Source: Desulfuromonas thiophila (GTDB taxonomy: Bacteria; Desulfobacterota; Desulfuromonadia; Desulfuromonadales; Desulfuromonadaceae). From it: DNA of 64,000 nt. The stretch spans positions 1-64,000 of the forward strand of contig NZ_FNAQ01000007.1 in assembly GCF_900101955.1 (NCBI RefSeq). Direction: 5' to 3'. This document shows positions 9,952 through 20,140 of this stretch, in pieces. The notes under the pieces were generated by a model. That model was given only the letters and a program-made list of their open reading frames with translations, ran no database searches and was not told the origin of the DNA. Both the position numbers and the translations under genes were made by a program. Within the stretch, counting starts at the first letter, position 1. Every line of letters starts with the position of its first letter.

Positions 9952-12138
9952 ATGACCCTCGCCTTTGCCGACCCCTATACCGACAGTATCGCCGCCGATC
10001 TGCAGTTGCGGCCGCAGCAGGTGGCTGCCGTTCTTGAGCTGCTGGCCGATGGTGCCACCTTGCCCTTCATTGCCCGTTACCGCAAGGAACGCACGGGCAG
10101 CCTCGACGAGGTGGCCATTGCCGCCGTACGCGATGCCCACGCCAGTCGCGACGCGCTGGAGAAGCGCCGTGCCGCCATTGTGGCCAGTCTGTCCGAGCGC
10201 GAGCTCTATGTTGACGATCTTAAGGTCGCCATCGACAGTGCCATCAGTCTGCGCCAGCTGGAAGATCTCTACCTGCCGCATCGTCCCAAACGTCGCACCC
10301 GGGCCAGCGTTGCCCGTGAACGTGGGCTGGAACCGCTGGCTCGGCAGCTGCTGCACGAGGGTGCAGCGGAACAGGTCGCCGCCGCCTTTGTCGCCGCCGA
10401 CAGCGCTGTGCCGACAGTGGCGGAGGCCTTGGCCGGCGCGCGCGACATCATTGCCGAATGGGTCAGTGAGGACGCGCCGACGCGAGCCGCCCTGCGCGAG
10501 CTGTTTGCCGCCAAAGCCTGTCTGACCAGTAGCGTCGTGGCCGACAAGACGGCTCAGGCGCAGAAATTCAGTGACTATTTTGACTGGTCGGAAAAGGCCG
10601 CCACTGTGCCATCGCACCGGCTGCTGGCCATTCTGCGGGGCGAAAACGAAGGGTGCCTGAAGGTCGGTCTGCGGCCCGAGGCCGACGAGGCGCTGGCGCT
10701 GTTGCAGCGCCGTTTTATCCGCCGGCAGCACAGCGTCGAACAGTTGCGTCTGGCTCTTGAGGATAGCTACCGCCGCCTGCTGGCGCCGGCCATGGAAACG
10801 GAGCTGCGCAACCAGCTTAAACAGAAGGCCGATAGCGAGGCCATCCGCGTTTTTCGGGCCAATCTGCGGGAATTGCTCATGGCCGCCCCCCTGGGCCAGA
10901 AGGCGATTCTGGCGATTGACCCGGGGTTTCGGACCGGCTGCAAACTGGTCTGTCTCGATCCGCAGGGCAAGCTGCTGCACCATGCGGTGATCTATCCCAC
11001 CATGAGCGAACGGGCCGTCGCCGAGGCCGGCCAGTTGCTGCAGGAGCTGGTGCGGCGCCATGCCATTGAGGCCATCGCTATCGGCAATGGTACTGCCAGT
11101 CGCGAGACCGAGGCCTTTGTCCGCCGCTGTGGCCTGCAGCCGCAACCGATCATTGTGCAGGTCAGCGAGAGCGGCGCTTCGATCTATTCCGCGTCGGAGA
11201 TTGCCCGCCAGGAGTTTCCCGACCTTGATCTCACCGTGCGCGGCGCCATCTCCATCGGTCGGCGGTTGGCCGATCCGCTGGCCGAACTGGTCAAGCTCGA
11301 TCCCGGCTCCATCGGTGTCGGCCAGTATCAGCATGATGTGGATCAGGTTGCCCTGAAGGCGGCCCTTGATGACACGGTGGCTTCCTGCGTCAACAGCGTC
11401 GGCGTCGAACTCAATACCGCCAGTGCCGCGCTGCTGGCCTATGTGTCGGGACTGGGACCGCAGCTGGCTCGCAACATTGTCGCCCATCGTGATGCCCAGG
11501 GGCCCTTTGGCAGCAAGGCCGAACTGAAGAAGGTCAAGCGGCTGGGGCCAAAGGCCTTCGAGCAGGCTGCCGGGTTTCTGCGCATTCGCACCGCGGCCGA
11601 TCCGCTCGACCGCTCGGCGGTCCACCCCGAGCGTTTCGCCCTGGTGCGCCGGATCTGCCGTGACCATCACACCTGTGTGACAGAGCTGATGGCCAGCGCC
11701 GAAAAACGTCAGGCTATTGATCTGCGGCCCTATTGCGATGACGAGGTCGGGCTGCCGACCCTGACGGATATTCTGGCTGAACTGGCCCGCCCCGGCCGCG
11801 ATCCGCGCCAGCAGTTCGAGGTCTTTGCCTTTGCCGAGGGCATCGAGAAGATCAGTGATGTGCAGGTGGGCATGCGCTTGCCGGGCATTGTCACCAATGT
11901 CACCAACTTTGGTGCCTTTATTGATATCGGGGTGCATCAGGACGGCCTGGCCCATATCAGCCAGTTGGCCGACAGCTTTGTCGCCGATCCGGCGACGGTG
12001 GTGAAGGTGGGCCAGCGGGTACAGGCGCTGGTGATTGCCCTCGATGTGCCCCGCAAACGCATCAGCCTGTCGCTGCGGTCGGCGCCGGCCGCTGCCAATG
12101 GTGATCGGGCGGCGCCAGCAGCCCGCCGGCGTGGCTGA
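9952..12138 (+). CDS. tex: Tex-family RNA-binding transcription accessory protein
   Basis: 728 residues, close to the family length. Order of domains: N-terminal helical Tex region with LPFIARYRKERTGSLDE near 40; YqgF/RNase H-like domain around 325-450 (AILAIDPGFRTGCKLV); helix-hairpin-helix region at about 500-560; and a C-terminal S1 RNA-binding domain at about 640-715 (GMRLPGIVTNVTNFGAFIDIG). Tex binds RNA and affects transcription and toxin expression in Bordetella; in general it is a cytoplasmic nucleic-acid-binding factor. Eight bases after lnt with a weak ribosome site, so probably part of the same transcript. Confidence 0.95.
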   Translation: MTLAFADPYTDSIAADLQLRPQQVAAVLELLADGATLPFIARYRKERTGSLDEVAIAAVRDAHASRDALEKRRAAIVASLSERELYVDDLKVAIDSAISLRQLEDLYLPHRPKRRTRASVARERGLEPLARQLLHEGAAEQVAAAFVAADSAVPTVAEALAGARDIIAEWVSEDAPTRAALRELFAAKACLTSSVVADKTAQAQKFSDYFDWSEKAATVPSHRLLAILRGENEGCLKVGLRPEADEALALLQRRFIRRQHSVEQLRLALEDSYRRLLAPAMETELRNQLKQKADSEAIRVFRANLRELLMAAPLGQKAILAIDPGFRTGCKLVCLDPQGKLLHHAVIYPTMSERAVAEAGQLLQELVRRHAIEAIAIGNGTASRETEAFVRRCGLQPQPIIVQVSESGASIYSASEIARQEFPDLDLTVRGAISIGRRLADPLAELVKLDPGSIGVGQYQHDVDQVALKAALDDTVASCVNSVGVELNTASAALLAYVSGLGPQLARNIVAHRDAQGPFGSKAELKKVKRLGPKAFEQAAGFLRIRTAADPLDRSAVHPERFALVRRICRDHHTCVTELMASAEKRQAIDLRPYCDDEVGLPTLTDILAELARPGRDPRQQFEVFAFAEGIEKISDVQVGMRLPGIVTNVTNFGAFIDIGVHQDGLAHISQLADSFVADPATVVKVGQRVQALVIALDVPRKRISLSLRSAPAAANGDRAAPAARRRG

Positions 12139-12252
12139 GACTTTCTCGCCCGCGGGCAGAAAAAAAACCTGTCCCCGGCAGGGGCAGATATGTCAGTATG
12201 GCGGGCTGTCACCACCCGGGCGGATGCCTCCGGCACCAAGGAGAGAAATGAA

Positions 12253-13345
12253 ATGTTTCGCGAAGAACATGAACAGATGGATCAGCTGCAGACCAAGCTC
12301 GACGAGCTGAGGAGGTATCTTTGACCTCGATGGCAAACGGGAGCGCATCGCCGAGCTGGAAGCGGAAATCGCCCGGCCGGATTTCTGGAATCAGGGCGAT
12401 CTGGCGCAGGAGCGCCTGAAGGAACGCACCGGACTGCACAAGCAGGTCGACGGTTGGGATAAGGCCAGCGCCGCGCTGGAAGAGGCGCGTCTGCTGGTGG
12501 AACTGGGCGAAGAGGAACGCGACGAAAGCGTGCGCCAGGAGGTCAGTGCCAATCTGGCCCAACTGCGCCGCCAGGTTGACGCCATGGAGTTTGCCCGCAT
12601 GCTTAGCGGGCCGCATGACGCCAATGACGCGATCTTCAGCATCAATGCCGGCGCCGGCGGCACCGAGGCGCAGGACTGGGCTGACATGCTGTTGCGGCTG
12701 TATCTGCGTTTTTGTGAAAAAAAGGGTTTCAAGACCACCATCACCGACTATCAGCCGGGCGACGATGCCGGCATCAAAAGTGTGACCTTTACCGTTGAGG
12801 GCGATTATGCCTACGGCTGGCTGCGGCCGGAGATGGGCATTCACCGGCTGGTGCGCATTTCTCCCTTTGACGCCGCCTCCAAGCGCCACACCTCGTTCTG
12901 CTCGGTGTTTGTCTTTCCTCAGCTCGATGACAGCATTGAGGTCGATCTGCAGGAAAAAGACATCAAGATCGATACCTTTCGCGCCAGTGGCGCCGGTGGT
13001 CAGCACATCAACAAGACCGATTCGGCCATCCGCATCACCCATCTGCCGACGGGTATTGTGGTGGCCTGCCAGAGCCAGCGTTCCCAGCACAACAACAAGG
13101 CCGAGGCGTTGCGCCAGCTCAAGGCGCGACTGTACGAAATGGAGATGGAGAAGAAGCAGGAACAGGCCAATGCCCTTACCGGCGAGAAGAAGGAAATCGC
13201 CTGGGGCAGCCAGATCCGTTCCTATGTGCTGCATCCCTATCGCATGGTCAAGGATCATCGCACCGGCCATGAGGTCGGCAATACCGACGCCGTGCTTGAC
13301 GGCGATATCGAGGATTTTATCGTCGCCTATCTGCTGGCCCGCTGA
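12253..13345 (+). CDS. prfB: Peptide chain release factor 2 (programmed +1 frameshift)
   Basis: 363 residues when the frameshift is included. It decodes UGA and UAA stop codons and releases the peptide. Frame 1 runs from ATG 12253 (AGGAG upstream) for 23 codons to TGA 12322-12324. Translation continues in the +1 frame from GAC 12323. The shift site has the classical autoregulatory form: a Shine-Dalgarno-like AGGAGG immediately before TAT CTT TGA C. The GGQ motif (SGAGGQHINKTDS) is near residue 250 and the RF2-type anticodon-mimic SPF is in VRISPFDAASKRH. Low RF2 favours shifting, so RF2 controls its own synthesis. Confidence 0.96.
12311..12325 (+). promoter_or_regulatory. prfB +1 recoding site
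   Basis: GGAGG of an internal Shine-Dalgarno element lies three bases before CTT (12319-12321), which is followed by the in-frame stop TGA (12322-12324) and C. This is the standard RF2 slippery site: the ribosome pauses at UGA when RF2 is scarce and slips one base forward. Confidence 0.95.
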
Positions 13346-13573
13346 TCCGGCGGCTGGCAGGGTGCGTCGCAGGGATTGCTGGCTGCAGACGCGCCCGCCA
13401 AAGAAAAGATGGTGGCGCAAAAACGCGTCAACGGCGGTGCTGCCGCCCTTGTTTCGTGGCTTCGACGGACGTTGCTTTCGCCGCGTTGCTCAAGCACTGG
13501 CCCGCCTTGCCTTTGCCGCTTTTTGCCTGGCCATCCAACGCGATGCGGTTTGTCAAAGCATCAAGGAAAGGAA
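13346..13573. other. prfB-lysS spacer without a gene
   Basis: 228 bp of GC-rich DNA. Open frames here are extensions of lysS without a ribosome site. I see no terminator or promoter that I would defend. Confidence 0.4.
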
Positions 13574-15067
13574 ATGCATCCCATGGAAGAACTCAACGAA
13601 CAGGTAGCCCAGCGGCTGGCCAAGGCCGAGCAATTGCGGGACGAGGGAATCAACCCCTACGCCAACGATTTCAGGGTCGAACATCTGGCTGCCGAGGTGC
13701 AGCAACGCCATGCCGAGGATGACGGCGCGGCGCTGGAGCAGGCTGACCTGTCCTATGTGCTGGCTGGCCGCGTCATGGCGCGGCGTGATTTCGGCAAGGC
13801 CGCTTTTGTGCAGTTGCAGGACCGCAGTGGCCGACTGCAGATCTATCTGGCCAAAAACCAGCTGGGTGAAGCCGGTTTTGCCCTGTACCAGCGTCTCGAT
13901 ATCGGTGACATCATCGGTGTGGTTGGCGTGCCGTTCCGTACCAAGACCGGCGAATTGTCGCTGCGGGTCGATCAGCTGCGGCTGCTGACCAAGGCGCTGC
14001 AGCCACTGCCGGAAAAATGGCACGGTCTGACCGATGTCGAAACCCGCTATCGCCAGCGCTATCTCGATCTGATCGTCAATCCGCAGGTCAAGGAGGTGTT
14101 CCGCAAGCGCAGCCAGATCATCGGCCTGATCCGCAGCTTCATGCAGCAGCGCGATTTTCTGGAGGTGGAAACACCGATGATGCAGCCGCTGGCCGGCGGC
14201 GCCACGGCACGGCCCTTCGTTACCCACCACAACACCCTGAAGATGGATCTGTTCCTGCGCATCGCGCCGGAGCTGTATCTCAAGCGGCTGGTGGTGGGCG
14301 GTTTCGAGCGGGTGTTTGAAATCAATCGCAACTTCCGCAATGAGGGCATCTCCATCCAGCATAACCCTGAATTTACCATGATGGAGTTTTATCAGGCCTA
14401 CGCTACCTACCATGATCTGATGGACCTGACCGAAGAGTTGATCTGTCAGGTGGCCCGCCAGGTCTGTGGCGGGCTGGTGATTCCCTATGGCGGCAAGACG
14501 GTCGATTTGACCCCGCCCTGGGATCGGCTGACGGTCAAGGAAGCCATCCTCAAATATGGCGATATCCGTGCCGCTGAGCTGGATGACCCGGCAACGGCGC
14601 TGGCCTACGCCCGTCGGCTGGGGCTGGAGCTTGCCGAGCCCATCGGATATGGCAAGCTGCTGACTGAACTGTTTGACGCCGTGGCCGAACCCCGGCTGTG
14701 GCAGCCGACCTTCATTACCGAATACCCGACGGAGGTGTCGCCGCTGTCGCGCAAAAACGACCAGCGGCCGGAGGTGGTCGACCGCTTCGAACTGTTCATT
14801 GTCGGCCGCGAGCTGGCCAACGCCTTTTCCGAACTTAACGATCCGCTGGACCAGAAGGCCCGTTTTCTCAAGCAGCTGGAGGAAAAGGAGGCCGGTGACG
14901 AAGAGGCTCACGCCATGGACGAGGATTACATTCGCGCACTGGAATACGGTCTGCCGCCGACGGCGGGAGAGGGTATCGGCATCGACCGGCTGGTCATGCT
15001 GTTGACCGACAGCCCGTCGATCCGCGATGTCATTCTGTTCCCGCAATTGCGGCGGGAGCTGCGTTGA
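13574..15067 (+). CDS. lysS: Lysyl-tRNA synthetase, class II
   Basis: 497 residues from ATG 13574, preceded by AAGGAAAGGAA; an ATG three codons later is possible. It charges tRNA-Lys in the cytoplasm. The N-terminal OB-fold anticodon-binding domain covers about 50-160 ([20 protein letters not shown]). Class II motifs follow: motif 2 around [20 protein letters not shown] near 260, and motif 3 [18 protein letters not shown] near the C-terminus. The open frame extends 66 codons upstream but that part is not conserved-looking. Length and motifs are standard. Confidence 0.97.
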   Translation: MHPMEELNEQVAQRLAKAEQLRDEGINPYANDFRVEHLAAEVQQRHAEDDGAALEQADLSYVLAGRVMARRDFGKAAFVQLQDRSGRLQIYLAKNQLGEAGFALYQRLDIGDIIGVVGVPFRTKTGELSLRVDQLRLLTKALQPLPEKWHGLTDVETRYRQRYLDLIVNPQVKEVFRKRSQIIGLIRSFMQQRDFLEVETPMMQPLAGGATARPFVTHHNTLKMDLFLRIAPELYLKRLVVGGFERVFEINRNFRNEGISIQHNPEFTMMEFYQAYATYHDLMDLTEELICQVARQVCGGLVIPYGGKTVDLTPPWDRLTVKEAILKYGDIRAAELDDPATALAYARRLGLELAEPIGYGKLLTELFDAVAEPRLWQPTFITEYPTEVSPLSRKNDQRPEVVDRFELFIVGRELANAFSELNDPLDQKARFLKQLEEKEAGDEEAHAMDEDYIRALEYGLPPTAGEGIGIDRLVMLLTDSPSIRDVILFPQLRRELR

Positions 15068-15113
15068 ACCTCATGCGATACGGCCTGTTTGCGTGCTGGA
15101 GGGACGGTCGCTG

Positions 15114-16370
15114 ATGCGCTACGAATGGCTCATCGCCCTGCGCTATCTGCGGGCCAAGCGCAAGCAGACCTTCATTTCGGTCATTTCGTTCATCTCGGTG
15201 GCCGGCGTGACCCTCGGGGTGGCGGCACTGATTCTGGTGCTGGCCATCATGACCGGCTTTCACGATGGCGTGCGCCAGCAGATTCTCGGCAACATTCCTC
15301 ATGTGCTGGTACAGGCGCAGGACGATCGGGCGCGGGACTGGCCCGAGCTGGCCGAACGTTTGCGGCAGGCCGATCCGCGGGTTCGTGCGGTGGCGCCCTT
15401 TGTCAGTCAGCAGGTTATGCTGCTGGCCGGCGACCAGGTGACGGCGGTCAACCTCAAGGGGATTGACGCCGACAGCCGGGTTTTGCAGCAGGACTATCAG
15501 ACTCTTGACGGCCGCTCCCTGGCGGAGCTGTTGTTGCAACCTGCGGGCCGCTATCCCGGTCTGGTATTGGCGGCGGACACCGCCGCCACCCTGGGTGTGG
15601 GGCTGGGCCAGCGTGTTGATGTCATCCCGCCCGATTTCAGCCTGACCCCTTTCGGTGTGATCCCCAAGATTCGCCCCTTCGAGGTGGTGGCTATCGCCCG
15701 CCAGCGCGGTGGTTTTCTCGATACCTACTATGCCTATCTGGGATTGGAGGCGGCCAGCAGCCTCATCGGCCGCACGGCCGGTCAGCTCAGTGGCCTGGAG
15801 ATCGAACTGGCCGGCTTTGACCAGGCGCCGGCGGTGGCGGCCCAGCTGCAGCAGCAGCTGGACGCTGGTTTGACGGTGCGCAGCTGGCAGGATCTGTTCG
15901 GTTCCTTTCTGGCGGCGCTGAAGCTGGAAAAGCTTGGCCTGTTCATTGTGCTGGCGATCATTGTGCTGGTGGCGGCTTTTAACATCGGCACCACCCTGAT
16001 CATGGTTGTCATGGAAAAAAACAAGGATATCGCGATTCTGCGTTCCATGGGGGCCAGTGCCGGCAGCATCCTGGCCATTTTTCTGTTCAAGGGGTTGCTG
16101 ATCGGTCTGTGCGGCACCGGCCTGGGTACCGCTCTCGGTCTGACCCTGGCGCTCAAGGCTGATGCCATCATCCGTGGCCTGGAACGCAGTCTGGGCGTCA
16201 CCCTGTTTGATTCGGCTGTCTATGGCATGGAACGTTTTCCGTCGCAGGTGGTGCCGGCCGATGTTCTGACCGTGATGGCCACCGCCATGGCCATCTGTCT
16301 GCTGGCAACCCTTTACCCGGCCCTGCGGGCCGCCCGGCTTGATCCGGCCGAGGCGCTGCGTTATGAATGA
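15114..16370 (+). CDS. lolC: Lipoprotein-releasing ABC transporter permease (LolC/LolE)
   Basis: 418 residues from ATG 15114, with GGAGGG upstream. Inner-membrane subunit of the Lol system that extracts outer-membrane lipoproteins and hands them to LolA. One membrane helix near residues 25-48 (ISVAGVTLGVAALILVLAIM) precedes a periplasmic MacB-like domain at about 50-265. Three more helices lie at about 275-405. The N-terminal RYLRAKRKQTFISVIS is a LolC/LolE signature. A single permease gene is present, so the transporter is probably a LolF-like homodimer, as in many non-enteric bacteria. The stop overlaps the lolD start. Confidence 0.94.
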   Translation: MRYEWLIALRYLRAKRKQTFISVISFISVAGVTLGVAALILVLAIMTGFHDGVRQQILGNIPHVLVQAQDDRARDWPELAERLRQADPRVRAVAPFVSQQVMLLAGDQVTAVNLKGIDADSRVLQQDYQTLDGRSLAELLLQPAGRYPGLVLAADTAATLGVGLGQRVDVIPPDFSLTPFGVIPKIRPFEVVAIARQRGGFLDTYYAYLGLEAASSLIGRTAGQLSGLEIELAGFDQAPAVAAQLQQQLDAGLTVRSWQDLFGSFLAALKLEKLGLFIVLAIIVLVAAFNIGTTLIMVVMEKNKDIAILRSMGASAGSILAIFLFKGLLIGLCGTGLGTALGLTLALKADAIIRGLERSLGVTLFDSAVYGMERFPSQVVPADVLTVMATAMAICLLATLYPALRAARLDPAEALRYE

Positions 16371-17085
16371 ATTCGCTTCGTCCGCTTCTGCGGTCGCGCC
16401 AGCCGCTGTGCCCCTGCTGCAGGTTGAAAAACTTGCCAAGGTATTTCAGACCTGTCACGGCCCGGTAACGGTGTTGCAGGATCTCGATCTGAGCCTGAAC
16501 GCCGGTGAGCGCCTGGCCATTATCGGCGCTTCGGGGTCGGGCAAGACCACGCTGATGCAGATTCTTGGCACCCTGGATCGGCCGACGAGCGGCCGTTGCC
16601 GTTTTGCCGGGCGTGACCTGTTCGCCGCTACGGCGGCCGAGCTGAACCGCTTTCGCAATGCCGAACTGGGTTTTGTGTTCCAGTTTCACCAGCTGTTGCC
16701 GGAATTCACCGCCCTGGAAAATGTTCTGCTGCCACTGCTGATTGCCCGCCAGAATCGCCATGCCGCCTTGCCGCAGGCCGAGGCGCTGCTGCAGCGGGTG
16801 GGCCTGGGCCATCGACTGCACCACAAGCCGGGCCAGCTCTCCGGCGGCGAGCAGCAGCGGGTCGCCATTGCTCGCGCTTTGGTGCGACGGCCGCGCCTGC
16901 TCATTGCCGACGAGCCGACCGGCAATCTCGATGGTGATACGGCGCTGGAGATCTATCAGCTGCTGGACGATCTGCATCGCAACAGTGCCCTGACCCTGGT
17001 GGTGGTGACCCACAACGAGGCGTTGGCGGCGCGCATGGACCGCATCTGCCGGCTGGAACAGGGCCGTCTGGTGACGCTGGCATGA
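16363..17085 (+). CDS. lolD: Lipoprotein-releasing ABC transporter ATPase (LolD)
   Basis: 240 residues from ATG 16363. It drives the LolC/E permease encoded just upstream (8-base overlap). Walker A is GASGSGKTT near residue 59, the Q-loop is [18 protein letters not shown], the signature is [16 protein letters not shown] near 155, and Walker B is [12 protein letters not shown], followed by the switch His in VVVTHNE. The first 20 residues are an Ala-rich extension. This is the normal MacB/LolD subfamily layout. Confidence 0.95.
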   Translation: MNEFASSASAVAPAAVPLLQVEKLAKVFQTCHGPVTVLQDLDLSLNAGERLAIIGASGSGKTTLMQILGTLDRPTSGRCRFAGRDLFAATAAELNRFRNAELGFVFQFHQLLPEFTALENVLLPLLIARQNRHAALPQAEALLQRVGLGHRLHHKPGQLSGGEQQRVAIARALVRRPRLLIADEPTGNLDGDTALEIYQLLDDLHRNSALTLVVVTHNEALAARMDRICRLEQGRLVTLA

Positions 17086-17134
17086 TCCGCTTTGGGCTGG
17101 CCGCCGGCCGTCGTGGCGGACTCCAGCTTTTACG

Positions 17135-17163
17135 TTTACAGGCTGCCGGCCATTTCCTATAAT
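17135..17163 (+). promoter_or_regulatory. Near-consensus sigma-70 promoter for the bamA-lpxK operon
   Basis: TTTACA (5 of 6 matches to TTGACA) at 17135-17140 is separated by 17 bp from a perfect TATAAT at 17158-17163. The expected start is near 17170, about 70 bases before the bamA ATG. Genes from bamA to lpxK follow with spacings from small overlaps to at most about 45 bases and no visible terminator, so this promoter could drive all of them. Confidence 0.8.
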
Positions 17164-17242
17164 GCCGGCCTTTGAACAGACCGACGCCGGCCTGTCGCCC
17201 TGGCGGCAGTGCTGCCTTTATCTGGCAAGGAGAATCATCCGC

Positions 17243-19546
17243 ATGGTGAAACGCGCGAGACTGCTGGCATTGCTGCTTCTGTTGCCGTCGCTACCGGCGG
17301 CGGCCGAGGAACTGTCCTTCGCCAGCGTCCGGATTGACGGGGTGCAGCGGGTTGACCGCGCCGCCGTCGAGGCGGTGATCACCACCAGGGCACGTGAGCC
17401 GGTGACTGCTGAAACCATTGATGCCGATCTGCGCGCCATCTACGCGCTGGGACATTTCGATGATGTGCGGGCTGAGCAGCGTGACAGCGACGGCGTGCCT
17501 CAGCTGGTTTACCACGTCAGTGAACGTCCGTTGGTGCGGCGCATCAGCATTCGCGGCAACGACAAACTCAAGGTCAGTCAGGTGCGCGGCGTGGTGACGC
17601 TGCGTACTCCCGGCATTCTCAAAACCCAGGATCTGCAGGCCAGCGAAACGGCTATCCGTCAGCTGTACACCAACGAAGGCTACTACGCCGCCGAGGTGAG
17701 CTCGCAGGTGGAGATGCAGGGCAAGAATGAGGCGACCGTCTTTTTCGATATTGTCGAGGGGCCCAAGGTCACCATCGACAACATTCATTTCGAGGGCAAC
17801 CGTGTCTTCTCCGACCGCAAGCTGCGCAAGTTCATGCAGACGAAACGCTGGTGGATCTTTTCCTGGCTGACCAGCAGCGGGACCTACAACGAGGAAATGC
17901 TGCAGAACGACCTGGAACTGATCAAGGAGGAGTATTTCAACAAGGGCTATGTCCGGGTCAAGGTCAAGCAGCCGCATATCCAGCTGTCGGATGACCGCTC
18001 GGAGATGGACATCTACATTGAAATCGAGGAAGGCGAGTCCTACAGTACCGGCCAGCTGAGCCTTAAGGGTGACCTGCTTGAAAGTGAGGAGGTTCTGCTC
18101 AAAGGGGTGCAGCTGCGCACCGGCGAGACCTTCAGCCGTGAGCTGTTGCGCAAGAGTATCAAGAACCTCAACGACTTCTATGCCGACCGCGGCTACGCCT
18201 ATGTTAACGTCACACCGCTGACCCAGATTGACGACGACAGCCGCAGTGTTGCGGTTGCCTTTACCATCGAGCAGGGGGTGCAGGTCCACATTGATCGGAT
18301 TGAGATCGGTGGTAACAGCAAGACCCGTGACAAGGTGGTGCGGCGCGAGATGGTGCTGGTGGAGGGCGATCTCTACAGCGCCAACCGCCTTGAAACCAGC
18401 CGCAAGCGTATCAACAATCTTGGCTTCTTCAGCGAGGTTAATGTGGATGCCGTGGCGCACCCGGATGACCCGACGCGGATGGATGTCCATGTCGATGTCA
18501 AGGAACAGCCCACCGGTACCTTCAGCGTCGGTTTCGGCTATTCCTCCACCGACGGCTTCATCGGTCAGGGCTCCATCAGTCAGGACAACTTTCTGGGCAA
18601 TGCCTGGCGCCTGAATCTGGCGGCTTCCATCGGCGGTGATTACAACAATTATCGCATCGGCCTGCTTGATCCCTATTTTCTTGATCGCAATCTGGCCTTG
18701 GGTTTCGATCTGTACAAGACCGACCGGGAATGGGATGAATACGATGTTGAGACCACCGGCGGCCAGATCAAGCTCGGCGTGCCGCTGTCGTATGAAAACC
18801 GCCTGTTCTTTGTTTATAAATACGAACAGAAGGAGATCTACGATGTTGATCCCTGGTCTTCGGTCTATATACGCAGCCAGGAGGGTAGGTCGACGGTCTC
18901 ATCGCTCTATGCCTCCATTTCACGCAATACCACCGATTTCCGGCCCGATCCCAGCCGGGGGTACATGTCGGAATTCTCCGTCGAATACGCCGGTCTTGGC
19001 GGTACCGAACGTTTTGTCAAAACCATTGCCGATCATCGCCATTTCTTTCCGCTGATGTGGGACTGGGTGTTTTCGCCCCACGGTCAGATTGGCTACCTGA
19101 CCGAGATCGGCGGCCAGGAACTGCCCCTCGACGAGCGGTTTTATCTCGGCGGTATCAACACCATGCGCGGATTCGATACCCGCGAGGTCGGCCCCTGGCA
19201 GCCGCGTGGCTATCCGCAGTACGACGAAAGCGGTAATCTGATTGGCTACGCGCCGTCAGAAACCGAGCGCGATTATATCGGCGGGGTCAAGGTGGCCTTC
19301 TTCAACTTCGAACTCATCTTCCCCCTGCTTAAGGACGCTGGTCTCAAGGGTGTGCTGTTTGTCGATGTCGGTAACGCCTGGGGTGAGGACGAGGAGTATT
19401 TCTCCGACATGCGTTACAGCGCCGGCGCTGGTATTCGCTGGAACAGCCCGTTGGGGCCGCTGCGGCTGGAATGGGGCTACAACCTCGATCCGTATGACTA
19501 TGAAGACAAGTCGAAATTCGACTTCTCCATCGGCAAGTTTTTCTAG
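17243..19546 (+). CDS. bamA: Outer-membrane protein assembly factor BamA
   Basis: 767 residues from ATG 17243, with AAGGAG upstream. The signal peptide MVKRARLLALLLLLPSLPA is followed by the mature start AAAEE. Five POTRA domains cover about 25-420, and a 16-strand beta-barrel covers about 430-767. Barrel features visible are LRLEWGYNLDP, the GGINTMRGFDTREVGP loop-6 region (RGF motif) near 640, and the terminal Phe of IGKFF that marks outer-membrane barrels. BamA folds and inserts beta-barrel proteins, including LptD, so it belongs naturally with skp and the lipid A genes that follow. Confidence 0.97.
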   Translation: MVKRARLLALLLLLPSLPAAAEELSFASVRIDGVQRVDRAAVEAVITTRAREPVTAETIDADLRAIYALGHFDDVRAEQRDSDGVPQLVYHVSERPLVRRISIRGNDKLKVSQVRGVVTLRTPGILKTQDLQASETAIRQLYTNEGYYAAEVSSQVEMQGKNEATVFFDIVEGPKVTIDNIHFEGNRVFSDRKLRKFMQTKRWWIFSWLTSSGTYNEEMLQNDLELIKEEYFNKGYVRVKVKQPHIQLSDDRSEMDIYIEIEEGESYSTGQLSLKGDLLESEEVLLKGVQLRTGETFSRELLRKSIKNLNDFYADRGYAYVNVTPLTQIDDDSRSVAVAFTIEQGVQVHIDRIEIGGNSKTRDKVVRREMVLVEGDLYSANRLETSRKRINNLGFFSEVNVDAVAHPDDPTRMDVHVDVKEQPTGTFSVGFGYSSTDGFIGQGSISQDNFLGNAWRLNLAASIGGDYNNYRIGLLDPYFLDRNLALGFDLYKTDREWDEYDVETTGGQIKLGVPLSYENRLFFVYKYEQKEIYDVDPWSSVYIRSQEGRSTVSSLYASISRNTTDFRPDPSRGYMSEFSVEYAGLGGTERFVKTIADHRHFFPLMWDWVFSPHGQIGYLTEIGGQELPLDERFYLGGINTMRGFDTREVGPWQPRGYPQYDESGNLIGYAPSETERDYIGGVKVAFFNFELIFPLLKDAGLKGVLFVDVGNAWGEDEEYFSDMRYSAGAGIRWNSPLGPLRLEWGYNLDPYDYEDKSKFDFSIGKFF

Positions 19547-19591
19547 TGACCCGCCGTCTGTGATGACGGCCTTTCGAAAGGACATCTCCGT

Positions 19592-20113
19592 ATGAAAACC
19601 CTGCTCAGTCTGGCAACCCTGCTGCTGCTGTTGGCCACTGCCGCCGGCGCCGCCGATCTCAAGCTCGGCTATGTCGATCTGCAGAAGGCCCTGTCGGTGT
19701 CGGAAGCCGGCAAGGTGGCCAAAGCCAAGATCGAAAGCGAGATCGCTGCCATTGAGGATCAGGTACAGCAGCGCCAGAGTGATCTGTCGGCTTTGCAGGA
19801 ATCGCTCAAGAAGCAGGCAGCCCTGCTGGCAGAGGAGGCCCGCCGCGACAAGGAACTCGAATTCCAGCAGCAGGTGAAGGACTATCAGCGCTACGTCAAG
19901 GACAAGCAGGATGAGATGCGTGGCAAGGAAGCGGCCTACACCCAGCAGATCCTGCGTGATCTTGGTGCCCAAGTGGTCGAGCTGTGCAAGAAGGAGAAGA
20001 TCAGCATGATGATGGAGAAGAGTCAGCTGGTTTACGCCAGCGAAGCTCTCGACTTCACCGACAAGCTTATTGAAGCCTATAACCGCGCCTACAAGGACGG
20101 TCACAAGAAATAG
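19592..20113 (+). CDS. skp: OmpH/Skp-family periplasmic chaperone
   Basis: 173 residues from ATG 19592, with AAAGGA upstream. The signal peptide MKTLLSLATLLLLLATAAGA gives a mature start at ADLKLGYVDLQKAL. The middle (about 40-125) is a long heptad-like helical region (tentacle domain). The protein keeps unfolded outer-membrane proteins soluble on their way to BamA. Its place between bamA and lpxD is the usual arrangement. Confidence 0.93.
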   Translation: MKTLLSLATLLLLLATAAGAADLKLGYVDLQKALSVSEAGKVAKAKIESEIAAIEDQVQQRQSDLSALQESLKKQAALLAEEARRDKELEFQQQVKDYQRYVKDKQDEMRGKEAAYTQQILRDLGAQVVELCKKEKISMMMEKSQLVYASEALDFTDKLIEAYNRAYKDGHKK

Positions 20114-20140
20114 CCCTTCCACGAACAGGATGAACCGCGC

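Noticed and set aside
9757-11955. 732-codon open frame on the minus strand opposite tex
   Set aside because: Shadow frame of a GC-rich gene; the + strand encodes a clear Tex protein and the antisense product has no domain.
12158-12182. Hairpin plus T-run on the minus strand after tex (CCTG...CAGG then T8)
   Set aside because: Stem only four pairs and there is no minus-strand gene upstream of it, so it has no transcript to end.
13553-15046. 497-codon minus-strand open frame opposite lysS
   Set aside because: Shadow of lysS without ribosome site or motif.
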